Assembly: GCA_014058105.1 (NCBI GenBank)
Contig: JACGCM010000452.1
Location: 1,240,001-1,304,000, forward strand
Direction: 5' to 3'
Length of the DNA: 64,000 nucleotides
DNA from: Kingdonia uniflora
Lineage: Eukaryota; Streptophyta; Magnoliopsida; Ranunculales; Circaeasteraceae
The notes beneath the pieces are model-generated. The model had not been told where the DNA came from. It was given only the letters and a program-made list of their open reading frames with translations, and did no database searches. Position numbers and translations under genes: made by a program. Shown piece after piece: positions 21,890-32,400 of the stretch; the stretch's first letter is position 1; every line of letters begins with the position of its first letter.

Positions 21890-22910
21890 TATGGCCCTTC
21901 GAGCCGTATCCCAAGGATTATTCTAGCCCAATATGAAGAAGCAAGCTGAAGAGTACGCCCAACACTGTGACAAATGCTAACGTCACACCCACAACATCCA
22001 TAGCCCTTCCCAAGATCTCCATTACAGTAAAGTCTCTTGGCCATTCAAGCGGTGGGCCATCGATCTCGTGGGTCCTTTTCCCAAATCATTGGGTAACCGA
22101 GAAAATATTTTTGTGGCAACAAATTACTTTACTAAATGGGTCGATGCCGTGCCTTTATGTCAAACCAGAGAAAAAGAAGTCATCAAATTTTTATGGGAAA
22201 ATTTCATTACACGCTTCGGCTACCCTCATATGATTCGATGTGACAACGGTCCACAGTTTGTTGGGAACAAAGTCAGCAATTTCCTCAAGAAATACATCAT
22301 CCTCTCCCCCTCAACACCTTACTACCCCAGGGGAATGGTCAGGTCGAAGCAATCAATAAAACTATAGTCGACGGCCTTAAGAAGCGGGTCGATGAGAAGA
22401 AAGGACGATGGTTCAGAAACTACATGTACTCTGGGCTTATCGAACAGCACCACGAAAGGCGACGGGATGCACAACTTTCCTTCTAGCCTATGGTACTGAA
22501 GCAGTTCTGCCTACTCAATTTGAAGTGCCAACACACAACCCCAACCTCCCAGACGAAGAAAATGAGTTTGAACTCGGATGCAATATGTTATGGATCGACG
22601 AGACTAGGGACTGAGCCATAGCAAACCTCGGCCGTTACTATCTCTCTCTCCAGAAGTCATACAACAAAAGTGTTTGACCACGTAGTTTCAATATTGGAGA
22701 TTTGGTACTTCGACGAGTCACACCCTTTTCTAAGCTTCGAGATGCCGGCAAGTTAGCCGAATCCTGGGAAGGACCTTATGTCGTGAATGACAAAATCAAC
22801 AAAGGTTCCTATTATTTGATGACAGAAGCGGAAGAACATCTACCTAATCCTTGGAACACCATGCAGTTAGTCTCATACAACAGGCCGCGGCCCCTACCTT
22901 GTATGTAAAT
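21890..22910 (+). pseudogene. Tat integrase, broken
   Basis: The zinc-binding end reads HCDKC near 21,965, with a stop right after. The catalytic core reads WAIDLVGPFPKS (22,051-22,090), VATNYFTKWVDAVPL, and RCDNGPQFVGNKV (22,233-22,275). A shift near 22,330 disturbs the third acidic block. AYGTEAVLPTQFEVP (22,487-22,531) and a C-terminal KLAESWEGPYVVN-like part (22,750-22,790) follow. It would insert the element DNA. Stops at about 21,926 (TAG for Trp), 21,978 (TAA for Gln), 22,613 and 22,677 (TGA for Arg) are visible. Confidence 0.85.
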
Positions 22911-23559
22911 ACAGTATAATCAATGAACATATATTTTTATTCTTTAAGCTTCATGTCTTATCTTCCAGTGAATTTATTGGTCTAACCTAAGTATCATGTC
23001 AACCCTTCGACCAAACTGACACTTGGGGGTGACTTCAAAGTTTTTCAAGTCTCCATTCGAGCAAACTCGAGGGGCATGAATGGTCGATAGACCAAACCTT
23101 TGGGAATATGTTGGGGGCGAACACATAATGCTTCGCTTAGGTTCAATCCCGTAGACAGACCCGGGGGCGACCTTCGAAGTCCATTGAATTCTAGGTCTAA
23201 CCTACATATCATGTCCATCCCTCGAACTAGACTGATACTCGGGGACAACCTTGAAGCTCTTCAAGGTTCTAGTTTAAACCCTGCTACAAGCATTCTGTAC
23301 TTCTCAACGTACACAAATACAAACATACAGGAATATCAACAATTGAACTATAGGTAAGACGCTCCAGTACAATATATATCAACAACTCAAGTTCATTATA
23401 CTATAGCAATTCAAATCAATCACAAACAGACAACTCAAGCTCAAATAAGTTACACAGTGTTCGAATGCCAACCATCACTCCAAATATTCTAACACTACAA
23501 CAAGATAAGAGAAAAGAGTTCGTTACAGAAAGAAGACAACTATAATACCTCATACAGGA

Positions 23560-25656
23560 GTGGCCACACCACCTCCTTCCACAGGCTCTTCAACAACAAT
23601 ACCTCTAGCACCTTCGACAGTAAGATTCGACTCTACAGCATCAGCCGCCCCATCACCTACCATACTAGCAATAACCCCTTCAAACACCAGAGCTTCTACG
23701 CCATCTCCCCCACCTCCAACAGAAGGATCCACTTCCGTCTCTTCTGACCGCACACCACCATCGACAGAAGGCCCTTTGGGCGTAGGAAAGCGTATGAGGG
23801 TTATGGGATCATACCCCAAACTCTCAATGAAGATCTTCAAATTTGTGGACGTCTTACACTCCTCATCGAATTACCCCTGGAAGATTTCCCTCTATTCTTC
23901 AATTTCCTTCTCTTTCTCAGTAAGCTTCGACTCCAGTATCTTTCGCATCTGAGCATTGTTATCACGTTCAGCTTCGAGTTCCCTCGCACACTCAGCTCTA
24001 ATATTCAATCTCTCCCGCTTTAACGTATTAACCTCGGACTCCAGCGACATCTCGGTCCCTCGAGCGAGCTCCAGACTGTCCAGCGCCTGTTTCAGTTTCC
24101 TCGTTGTTACCTTCTGGGCTTTGGCATAAGCTTGGGCCCAAGCATGCACCTGCTAAAATACTCGAACCGTCAGTACTTCTCGAAGCATATCGAATGTTAC
24201 AAAAAAATTTGAGTCTCAGAAAGCGGCTACCTCATAGAGCGCCTTACTCATCTGCTTCGCAGCTTCGTTTGGGTCACTTCCACAAAGAGTAGCCATCAAC
24301 GCGGCCGTGGCTCGAGCAGGTTTCTCTAGTTCGGCTTCGCGACGCGCTTTGCAGACATCATACGCATCATTAGTACCCAGCTCCCGAGGCCTCTTACATG
24401 AAGTAGTCTTCGGCTGTGGGACGTTCGAAGGTTCGGAAACGACATTGCCCTTGCCCTTGTCAGCACGCCTCGACACCTCAAGCAATACTTCGGCCACACT
24501 CGGTGATACAGTCCTTGATCCTCCTTGCCCACCCCTCGAAGTACCTTCCTCTCCCCTCTTCTTTGCTGGCCTAGTAACGACGAGAACGTTCCGAAATAAT
24601 GTATGTCTTCTTCCGCCTCTTCCTTTTGATACCTAGCTTCCTGAACACCCGGTTTACCCACTCCTCATCCAAGTCGATCAGCTCGTCAATATATCTCCCC
24701 AGATCCGTCAAAGTTCTATTACCAAGTTCTACAAAAAAAAAAACATGTTTATCAATCTATTCGATCAATATTTCAAAAACAACCTTCGACCGTCAACTTA
24801 CTTAGATTATAGACCCTATGATGCATCTTATAAACGTCATCCCCTTCGGCATTCTCATAATTACCTCGCACTACAACCAAGTCTTTATCCCACCCTCAAC
24901 CCGTCGAGCACAAATCAAATAGCCATGGCTTATTTGCATGACATTGGATGTGGTACGTATCCACCTTCTTATTGGCTTTCCTCGAGTAGAACGATACAAT
25001 ATCGAACCACTCGATCAAACCCCTCTTCTTACATCTCAATTCTACGCTCATACCCTCGATCACCTTTATCATTTTGTAGAAGTTACCATTCATCTGGCAC
25101 GGGACAACTTTCCAGAAGTTCAATACCTCCTTCACCAGCCTTCAAAGGGGTAGTTGCATCCCTAGCCGAATCTGGCCTCTAAATGCCATGAAACCCTCTC
25201 GAGGGATAGCCTTGAACGTATACTCAGACCCTACTACAATTAATACCACCCCTGCCTTCGACAATTCCAGCTTAGCCATAAATCGTTCAAGTCTCGCCTT
25301 CTCTTGAGCCGAGACTGACCCTGCAGCTCCCCTCAAACCAGTCGAACTCTCACTACTGTCACTCTGCTTTCTTCTTCTCTTTCATCCCCCGAAGGCTCAT
25401 AACTAACTTCGTGTCCCCTTCCCTCTCCTCCCTCTATCTCCTCTCCATCACTCTCCCCGGTCACTCGAGCCTTACGGCGTCTCTTACTCAAAGCCCCACC
25501 TTCTGGTACTACCACAGCCAGAGGGACATCTGTTGCAACGTCTAATACCTCTACGTCGTTGTTCTCACTCCTTGAGCTACGACCAGACAAACTCGTCTCA
25601 TTTATCTCGATTTCCTCATCTATCAGCCTCAGTCTTGAAAATTGACGGGTACGCAT
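23560..25656 (-). pseudogene. Antisense ORF in 3' region of Tat element
   Basis: On the minus strand, opposite to gag-pol, open blocks follow one another: 25,656-25,333 (acidic and Arg/Lys-rich), 25,336-25,142, 25,135-24,896 (contains LNFWKVVPCQMNGNFYKMIK and KKRGLIEWFDIVSFYSRKAN, which resembles the conserved core of the gypsy-associated Transposase_28 family), 24,497-24,216, and 24,149-23,892 (a coiled coil rich in Glu, Lys and Arg). Blocks are in different frames, so it is broken. Such extra ORFs between integrase and 3' LTR, often antisense, are known in Tat elements. Their role is unknown. Confidence 0.65.
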
Positions 25657-27393
25657 TATACCCTATAGAAGAAGAGGCACGCAATTAGATCGATACATTT
25701 GACTATTATGTTTCGATATCATATTTTATCTTATCCCTCATCCAATTCATAGTCGAATGTTCAACTACAACTCTGGTCACCACATCAATATCCCTAAATG
25801 TCTCACTGGGACGTACCTCCAGTCACTTGGATTACCCTCTCTCTCAGTCAGGCCTTCGCCAACATAAACCCTAACAGCACCTACCCCTCAATACATTCAC
25901 AGCAGACAAAACTACAGAGAACTACAAATAAACTATCTACGAAGAAAGTCAGAAGAGTACCCGTTCGTCTGATTCAGACCACAACAACGATGATCCTTTC
26001 TCTACTCTCCAAGCACCACTTCAACAATACCGTATGTCTGCTCTCTCTCTCTTTCTGTTTTCTCTTTATGATTGCTTGAGTATTTGGGGAACAGTTCCTC
26101 CCTCACCCCTTTAAATACCTCAGAGAAAACCCCCTCGATTTCCCCACTGATATCATTACTACTCCTTTACTCCCCCTCATTTTTTGGCTGAGCTGTGAAT
26201 TTACCATTTTACCCTTCAACTGCCCTCACGTGTGTATCATACGCCCCCCTTCAAATTCTTTTATAAGCCTTTCAAACCTTCGAGCACAACGCTCGAAATT
26301 GACAACTCAAAACCTACCTGTCACTTCCACCCTTTTTCCCATAACCCGAGGAAACATTATGATGACCTGCAGGGCACTAGGAACAGTACCGCTTCTGACA
26401 TGCCAACTATTTCGGCTGTCAAGTTTTGTAGTCGAAGCCCATTTACCTTCGACAAAACAAACTTTCAAACCTCCCCTGATCTTGTCTACGAACCATCGTC
26501 TACACTCTACGCCGAACATTCATCCATACATACAAGATATTTGATACGTCAGCCTAAATTTTTCGATTATTCAAATTTACCTCAGTTGCTTACAGTTTTC
26601 TAATGGTCGTTCCTAAAAGTTTGACATTCGAGAAAGGGCTATCGCGTACCGTCGTCTACTGTGTTTGTCACACTTACACACAAACAGTTCAATATCACAC
26701 TTCGGCAATTGTTTCAAAATATTCCCATTTCATTCGAGCAACTGTCCTTGCACCAATTCAAAAAAAAAAAACATCAACAGAAAACCATAAACCTTCTTGA
26801 CCACCATCCCACGCCTGCACTTTTACTACAGCCAAGAAACCCCTATTTACAGATAGGGCAATTCTTGCAGAACCCAGCCTCCACGTCATTAACTCGGTCT
26901 TCTTCATTTATCAGATCTTCGGCCATACACTCTAAGAAGTAGAACCGGTTACTGGCAAGTGGGTTGCAGCACCCTCCACCAGTGAGCATACGACATCCTA
27001 GAGATTGGTTCTTCTGGCTCTAGTTCGACCAAGTCAGGCATAACCCAGTCCAACTCATGGTCCCCAAAGAATTTCTCGATCAGCTCATTCATCTTCTCCT
27101 CTATCCGACGCTCTCTGGCTTCCATTCTCTTCTGATATCTCGTATTCGGTGTAGCGCTCATGACTTCGATTACTTGGACAGGAAAATGAGGGTACTCTGA
27201 AACTCCCCTCCCACCTCCTATTTATACTTGAATGCCGATGCATTTAATCCCTCTTTAATCACCACCTGCATTAATCACAGTCTTTAATTACCCTCCTCGA
27301 AATTGTAACAATCACTCATTCAAACTTTCCAACTTCCCAAGCCCAACCATTTTCTCATCACGCGCCCTCTACGCCATTTTCCAAGGCCCCTGC
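25657..27393 (-). other. 3' non-coding region of Tat element with one small antisense frame
   Basis: Mostly non-coding, C/T-rich on the plus strand. A minus-strand frame at 27,161-26,949 (70 codons; a charged helix EKMNELIEKFFGDHELDW) begins just inside the PPT side and may be the first exon or start of the antisense ORF. No promoter can be shown. Confidence 0.4.
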
Positions 27394-27407
27394 TGAGAGG
27401 GGGCGAA
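27394..27407 (+). promoter_or_regulatory. Polypurine tract of Tat element
   Basis: TGAGAGGGGGCGAA lies directly before the 3' LTR and would prime plus-strand DNA synthesis. Confidence 0.75.
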
Positions 27408-28180
27408 TGTAGTAGCCTACTCGCAGCCTTCTAGCTCCAATCGAACACTCGAAGGCTACATCGAAGCCTACCTAGAGATCAGAAGCCCAATAAGACGATA
27501 GCTGTGTCCACGAAGCCTTCCGAGACTAATCGAACACTCGAAGAAGCCATCGAAGCCAACCACTGTAGGCGAAGATAGATGAGCAACGCATGAAAGCCGC
27601 ATCAGTACCAGAAATACTTCTACCATGGTCGTACATGGTCGAAGGCAAACACGTCAGCCAGCCAGATCACCAGACATAACATAAAAACAAGCCGCTCGAC
27701 GACTACAGTGCCAGGTCCAACAGCCACAGTGCCAAATCCAATAACCACAGTGCCAGAACCAACAACTACAGTGTCAGAATTGAGAGCTACAGTGTCAAAA
27801 CCGACTCCGGGTACAAGTTATCCCCGGAGGACATTCATGTAACTTGACCCCCCATGGTGACTCGACCCTTTCTATATCTTATAAATAGGAGGGAAGAGGC
27901 ACTATGAAGGGATTAGAAAATCTCTCCCAACAGACATAACAAGTTTACCTTCGAATACCCTGTAACGACCCAGTTCTCGATACTTTGACTGCTCTACATA
28001 TATAATATTACTCTTAAAAATCCTCATCAGAGGTCGTGGAGCAACCCATTCTAGACCTCCACGCAAATGTATAATCTTTATAGTGTCTCGTTATTATTGA
28101 TTGTATGCTTGAAACCCTCTGGTCGAAGATAAAACCCAGTGTAAGAGTCAGCTTCCCCTCACACGAAGCTGGCCCCTACA
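27408..28180 (+). repeat. 3' LTR of Tat element
   Basis: It begins TGTAGTAGCC and ends GGCCCCTACA, 773 bp. It matches the 5' LTR in order, apart from an added block near 27,510-27,590 that includes a second CGAACACTCGAAG unit. Confidence 0.9.
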
Positions 28181-28185
28181 TCTTC

Positions 28186-28790
28186 TAGGGTCACGTAAAA
28201 CATATCTTTGGCTTGCCTCAATTTCTCATATGAGTCATGAAGCGGTCATCTAGGGTTATTCTTGTAGACATTGTTACATTTGTAAGTCCCAAGTAGGCTC
28301 CGTTTGATGACCTTATAACTTGACTCATTATTACTGAGATATTTACAATGCCCAGGTAATGTTTTCTTTTTCTCTTTTGCTCTTTGTGGCATTTCTTCAG
28401 AAACGTAGTAGGTGTATTTTATTTCAGTAAGGCTTTAGTCTCATTAATCAACCACATCTTCTTCAACTCGGTTCTTCCTTGGCACTTTCATTGCTTTGAC
28501 CTGCTTCTCGATCTCTTCTACTTTAAACCTATGCGCGATATTTCATCACTCCCCACATTTGATGCATCCTGCTTATCTGTTAAATAGGTTATGGGCCCAT
28601 TCCCTCGCCATCATTTTAATGCAACAAAGCTTAGGAAGGATGAATACATTTGATTGATATCTAAATGAATATGTTATTATATATGATTGCCCAAGGTCTT
28701 TCTTTGTCTTCATACATCTTTCGATTCATCCCAACAATCATGAAAGATAAAAGTATCAGCATGCTTGTACTTTATAGTTGCATAATCATA
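28186..28790 (-). other. Right flank of the Tat element: exon-like remnants
   Basis: On the minus strand 28,255-28,186 reads DSYEKLRQAKDMFYVTLEEA into the left flank. Near 28,570-28,460 a second stretch reads with one shift as a Lys/Glu-rich helix (EEIEKQVKAMKVPRKNRVEE). I do not recognise a family. These may be remains of a host gene into which the Tat element inserted, or of a captured piece. Confidence 0.35.
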
Positions 28791-29129
28791 TGATTGGTCT
28801 TGGTTGGTCGTCAACACCATGTCCACGACCTATGCACATTCTTTGTTGGTTCGTCTCTAATAATTCTATTTAGAATAATATTTTAGATATTTTGTTTATT
28901 AAGAGAATCTTTTAATTAAGGGATTACTCTTAGTAGTTTCCTATTTTGTGGGGAGTGTAGAGAGAGGTGGGAAATCTCCTAGATATAGGTTGATCTTATG
29001 GAGAGGGATAGTTAGTGTAGAATTTTGAGAAGGAGAAACCCTAGTTGGGCATGGAGAACTTGTAGTTTGTAGAGATAAATGAATAAAAGAGACAGTTGAT
29101 TTTAATTTGTGTTATTATTCGCTTCCACA
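28791..29129 (+). repeat. LTR of gag-only element, copy 3
   Basis: It starts TGATTGGTCTTGGTTGGTCG and includes TTTTGTGGGGAGTGTAGAGA. It is 339 bp up to CTTCCACA. Similarity to copy 2 goes on for about 15 bases, so the end could be at 29,145. Confidence 0.6.
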
Positions 29130-29191
29130 CTATTAGTTCTTATAAACTTGGTACCGAGATTATGCTGAATTTTTTTTTTTTACGACAAACG

Positions 29192-31145
29192 ATGGGGAAG
29201 AAGACGCCAAAGAAACCAACGCAAGGAGAGTAGCTGAAAACGGTAGAAGATTCTACCACGTTACTTATCGAGTCCAACAAAGAGCTTACGTCATCGAACA
29301 AATTGATGTCTAAACAAATTGAGGTGATGATGATTGCAGTAATGTCTGATATGGAGAATAGTAAGTGAGGAACGGAGAGCAGTGATTTCGTTAACAATGG
29401 AGTTGGGCGAGGAAGAGGTATTCCAATGGGAGGGTTTATGCGAGGCGGGCGCAATACAGGAATTAATCCGCTAAACCCCAAACCGTTATCGGTTGTCGGA
29501 AAAGGAAAAAAGACGCTACAACCTGCACCACGACGATAAAATTTTGGGTTGGTGGATGAAGGCAAAGAAACCCTAATCTCGAATTATTTTCAAGGATTAG
29601 ATGTCGAGAGCATCGACAAATTTGCGGATCCCCACGATGAAAACGAGGAACGAGATGTTGGGCAACGGAGAAGGAGTATCGTCGAGTTGGATCCGGTCCG
29701 CCGTCCAGAAGTCACCGGTACCAACAGAGGCGCCCGAGAATTGACGGAGAGGGCACGAGATGAAGGTCAGGAAGTCGAAGAAAACAACAGCCGCAACCAC
29801 GTGCAAGTAGGGCTGGCAATTTAACCTGCCCCGCCCTTAATGAGGCGGGTATGGTATGACTATAGCGGGTATGGGGCGGGTTTGGTAAAAAAAAAAAACC
29901 CCATTTATTAATTGGGGCGGGTCTGGTTTTAGCCTTAAATAAACGGGTCCCCGTCAACCGACCCAATTATATATGATATGTCCTGAATACCCTTATGAGT
30001 TATGAGAATATTGAGTAACCTAATTCACTTAATCACTTCTTTCCTCCTCTCTTACTTCCTTCAAGTTCAACCTCCACAACTTCTACAAATTTATTTCAAC
30101 CTTTGTGATCAGACATCAGTTTGTATCAATTACCAAATCTATTTCAATCTTCATTTCCATTTGAATCATTTCAACCTTCATCCTCCAAATTCAAGGTTAC
30201 GAAGATTCGAACTACAATTAAGTCTGCGATAATTTTATAATTCAACCTCTACACCATTCATTAGGAAGTTTACGAAGATTGGATAGATTACCAATCGATT
30301 GGAACAACATTTACATCAGTGATCTGTTTCAAACCAATCTCTACATCAGTGATCACTAATCAATTCAGGTAACTCCTCCAAGTCTCCAACAATCCAGAAG
30401 CTTGAAACACCAATTAAGTCTCAACGTTTACAAGTTACTAAGATTAGTCTCAACATTTTCAACCTTAATTCTGATTTGATCCATTTCAAGTAATTGATAA
30501 GATAAGAATATAACCATTGCAGTGTAGTACATTCTATGATGTTTGTTCTTACTGCAATGTAGCACATTGCATGATCTTTTATTGTGTGTGTATGCACTAT
30601 ACACCTGATTTAGTTTAGTTTTTTTTTTTTTTTGTAATATTTCATAAATGGGGCGGGTTTGGGGATCCCCACTTAGGATAAACGGGTGTTAAATGGGTGA
30701 TGGGGCGGGTTTGGTATTGACAAATTTAAATGGGGCGGGTTTGGGTATTCCCCATTTAAGTTAAATGGTAATGGAGCGGGTATGGGGGTATGGTAATTTG
30801 GCGGGTATGGGGATGATATTACTCCACCCGCCCCAAACCCGACCCATTACCACCTCTACGTGCAAGTCATACGGGCAGGTCACATCCTAGACACGCGTCT
30901 AGACGAGAGGGCAGGTAACGGGTCAGTTTTGGGTGACGGGTTTCAGTTGAGAACCGCACATATGTCTGCTCGCATCCTGAGCATGTGGGTACTTCAAATG
31001 TTGGTGCGGGTTTTTATAGTTCAGACCAGAGCCCAACTGGGATTCGGGCCCAGATCCAAAGCTCATAAGGGGACAATGACCAAATACTCACCCTCCCTGC
31101 ACGAGTTCATCGATGCCATTGCTGAGGGTTCCCCAAACATCACCA
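29192..31145 (+). pseudogene. Gag N-terminal part (copy 3), split by an hAT element
   Basis: The ATG at 29,192 opens a lysine-rich start (MGKKTPKKPTQGE), then stops near 29,231, 29,369 and 29,539. A continuous stretch 29,549-29,799 follows (NYFQGLDVESIDKFADPHDE, RRRSIVELDPVRRPEVTG). After the insertion, 30,867 continues the same frame with VIRAGHILDTRLDERAG and then ARAQLGFGPRSKAHKGTMTK, which matches copy 2. The gag core and zinc knuckle are absent here because the copy is cut at 31,145. Confidence 0.65.
29808..30858. mobile_element. Non-autonomous hAT element
   Basis: The ends are TAGGGCTGGCAAT and, on the other strand, TAGAGGTGGTAAT, an imperfect inverted repeat of hAT type. A perfect 8-bp target duplication CGTGCAAG flanks it (29,800-29,807 and 30,859-30,866). 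Removing the element joins the gag reading in frame. Both sub-ends hold many copies of GGGGCGGGT or GCGGGTATGG. The middle (29,960-30,630) is A/T-rich and I see no transposase. Confidence 0.85.
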
Positions 31146-32046
31146 ATCCTATAAATTTTAGAGAGAAAGAGAGAGAGCAACCAAACCAATGGGGGTGAGA
31201 GAGATTAGGGATGTGAGAGGTTCAAACACAATGTGTAATGGCGATGAGATCAAACAAGGATGTGATTCGAGAAAATTGGAGAGAGTGAGAGAGAGATTTG
31301 AGGAAGAAAAATATCTTCGAAGATGAAGAATCATGATTAGCAACGACTGCAAGGCAATGTGGCCGAAAATAGCCTGCAAGCGGGTGCACCTAATTTGCTA
31401 AGAAAGTTCTTTACCTGTTACAGCCTGTTGCAATGCCCTGTGGTGCATCTATATGTAACAATCACCCGTAAACCTCGAATCACTGTGCACCGTAGTGCAT
31501 TTACATCACGGTTCTCTAGTTGTAAAGACATGGATCTTCTAAGAAATTGGGGGATTTCTCAGGTTAACAAAGCAAGCACTCCCATTGAATGTCAGTGTCC
31601 GATCACTCCCCCTGTCAACACGGATTCATCATTGATCCTATCATGGAGAATCATTGAGAAGTTCACAGACATAAATAAAAATAAAAAATCATACTTATGC
31701 TGAAGCTAACTCTTGCGCAATTCATCTCCCAACCGCAACATGTACCCTTCGATCACCAAACACCTCAACCTCCTCCACTTCTTCTCCTCCACCTCTTCTT
31801 CTCGAATCAACTTCTTCCAAACTGATACCTAAGATCGGCATTGATCGTAAACTCAAGAAATGGTTTCCAACCGCCATTGAAGTTGAATCTCGAGGGAAAA
31901 TCTCGAATTGTTGGTTTGGGTTTTATTGGAGAGGTTTAGTGTTGACTTAAGTGACGACTTTGCAATGGGAATCTAGAGTTGAATTTCGTCTCTTTCTATT
32001 ATTTTCGATTAGAAAGAGACTTGGGTTGAAATTTTCGAAACACTGG
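31146..32046. other. Intergenic DNA, nothing recognised
   Basis: It contains a GA-rich stretch (31,155-31,300) and some short open frames (for example 31,500-31,700). None shows a domain I can name. Confidence 0.45.
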
Positions 32047-32184
32047 AATTTGGCTGGTTGATGCCTGCGTTGAAATACATTTTGTTAGGAGTTGTGTCAA
32101 GCCCAACAAGGTTGGAATTTGACCCGTTGATGCCTGCGTTGAAATACTTTTTGTTAGGAGTTGGGTCAAGCCTAACAGGGTTGG
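32047..32184 (+). repeat. Tandem duplication, 69-bp unit, two copies
   Basis: Two adjacent units begin with AATTTG at 32,047 and 32,116 and share TTGATGCCTGCGTTGAAATA and TTTTGTTAGGAGTTG. Each contains a TGTTAGGAG that could be the LTR start of the next element, so the duplication affects the LTR boundary. Confidence 0.8.
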
Positions 32185-32385
32185 GGTGACCTATTAGGAC
32201 TGCCCGATATGGTTATGAGGAGAGTTTGAGTAGATTATGTAACTTTTGTTGTAGCGTTATACTTATATTACTGTATTACGTACACAAAACACAATTCAAA
32301 ATCAATAAGAAATCATCTCTTCTCTCTCCTTTTATTCTCATGATATAGAACTGTTAGTATACTCTATATCGATTATCTCTCAACA
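32152..32385 (+). repeat. 5' LTR of the Copia element
   Basis: TGTTAGGAG at the start and CTCAACA at the end give short inverted ends (TGTT / AACA). The start could instead be the first duplicated unit at 32,083. Confidence 0.55.
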
Positions 32386-32400
32386 CGTTATCAGCACGCA
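32386..32400 (+). promoter_or_regulatory. Copia primer-binding region
   Basis: CGTTATCAGCACGCA directly follows the LTR. CACGTTATCAGCACG is the usual sequence at this place in plant Copia elements, where a tRNA fragment primes reverse transcription. Confidence 0.65.

Larger units (their letters stand above)
16585..28185 (+). mobile_element. Complete Tat-lineage Ty3 LTR retrotransposon, inactivated
   Basis: Two LTRs (16,590-17,301 and 27,408-28,180) enclose PBS, gag, protease, RT, RNase H, a second RNase H, integrase, a long 3' region with antisense open frames, and a PPT. The element is flanked by a perfect 5-bp target duplication TCTTC (16,585-16,589 and 28,181-28,185). The second RNase H and the antisense 3' ORF place it in the Tat clade. 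Every coding domain holds stops or shifts, so it cannot move by itself. The LTRs differ by a large indel and several substitutions, so the insertion is not recent. Confidence 0.9.
28791..31145 (+). mobile_element. Gag-only LTR retrotransposon, copy 3 (5' part)
   Basis: The 5' LTR (28,791-29,129) is followed by a PBS-like TTGGTACCGAG near 29,148 and the start of gag at 29,192. The gag continues past an hAT-type insertion and stops at about 31,145, where similarity to copy 2 ends (ACATCACCAAT). Together with copies 1 and 2 it gives the full order LTR, PBS, gag, PPT, LTR, about 3.3 kb, without pol. Confidence 0.65.
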
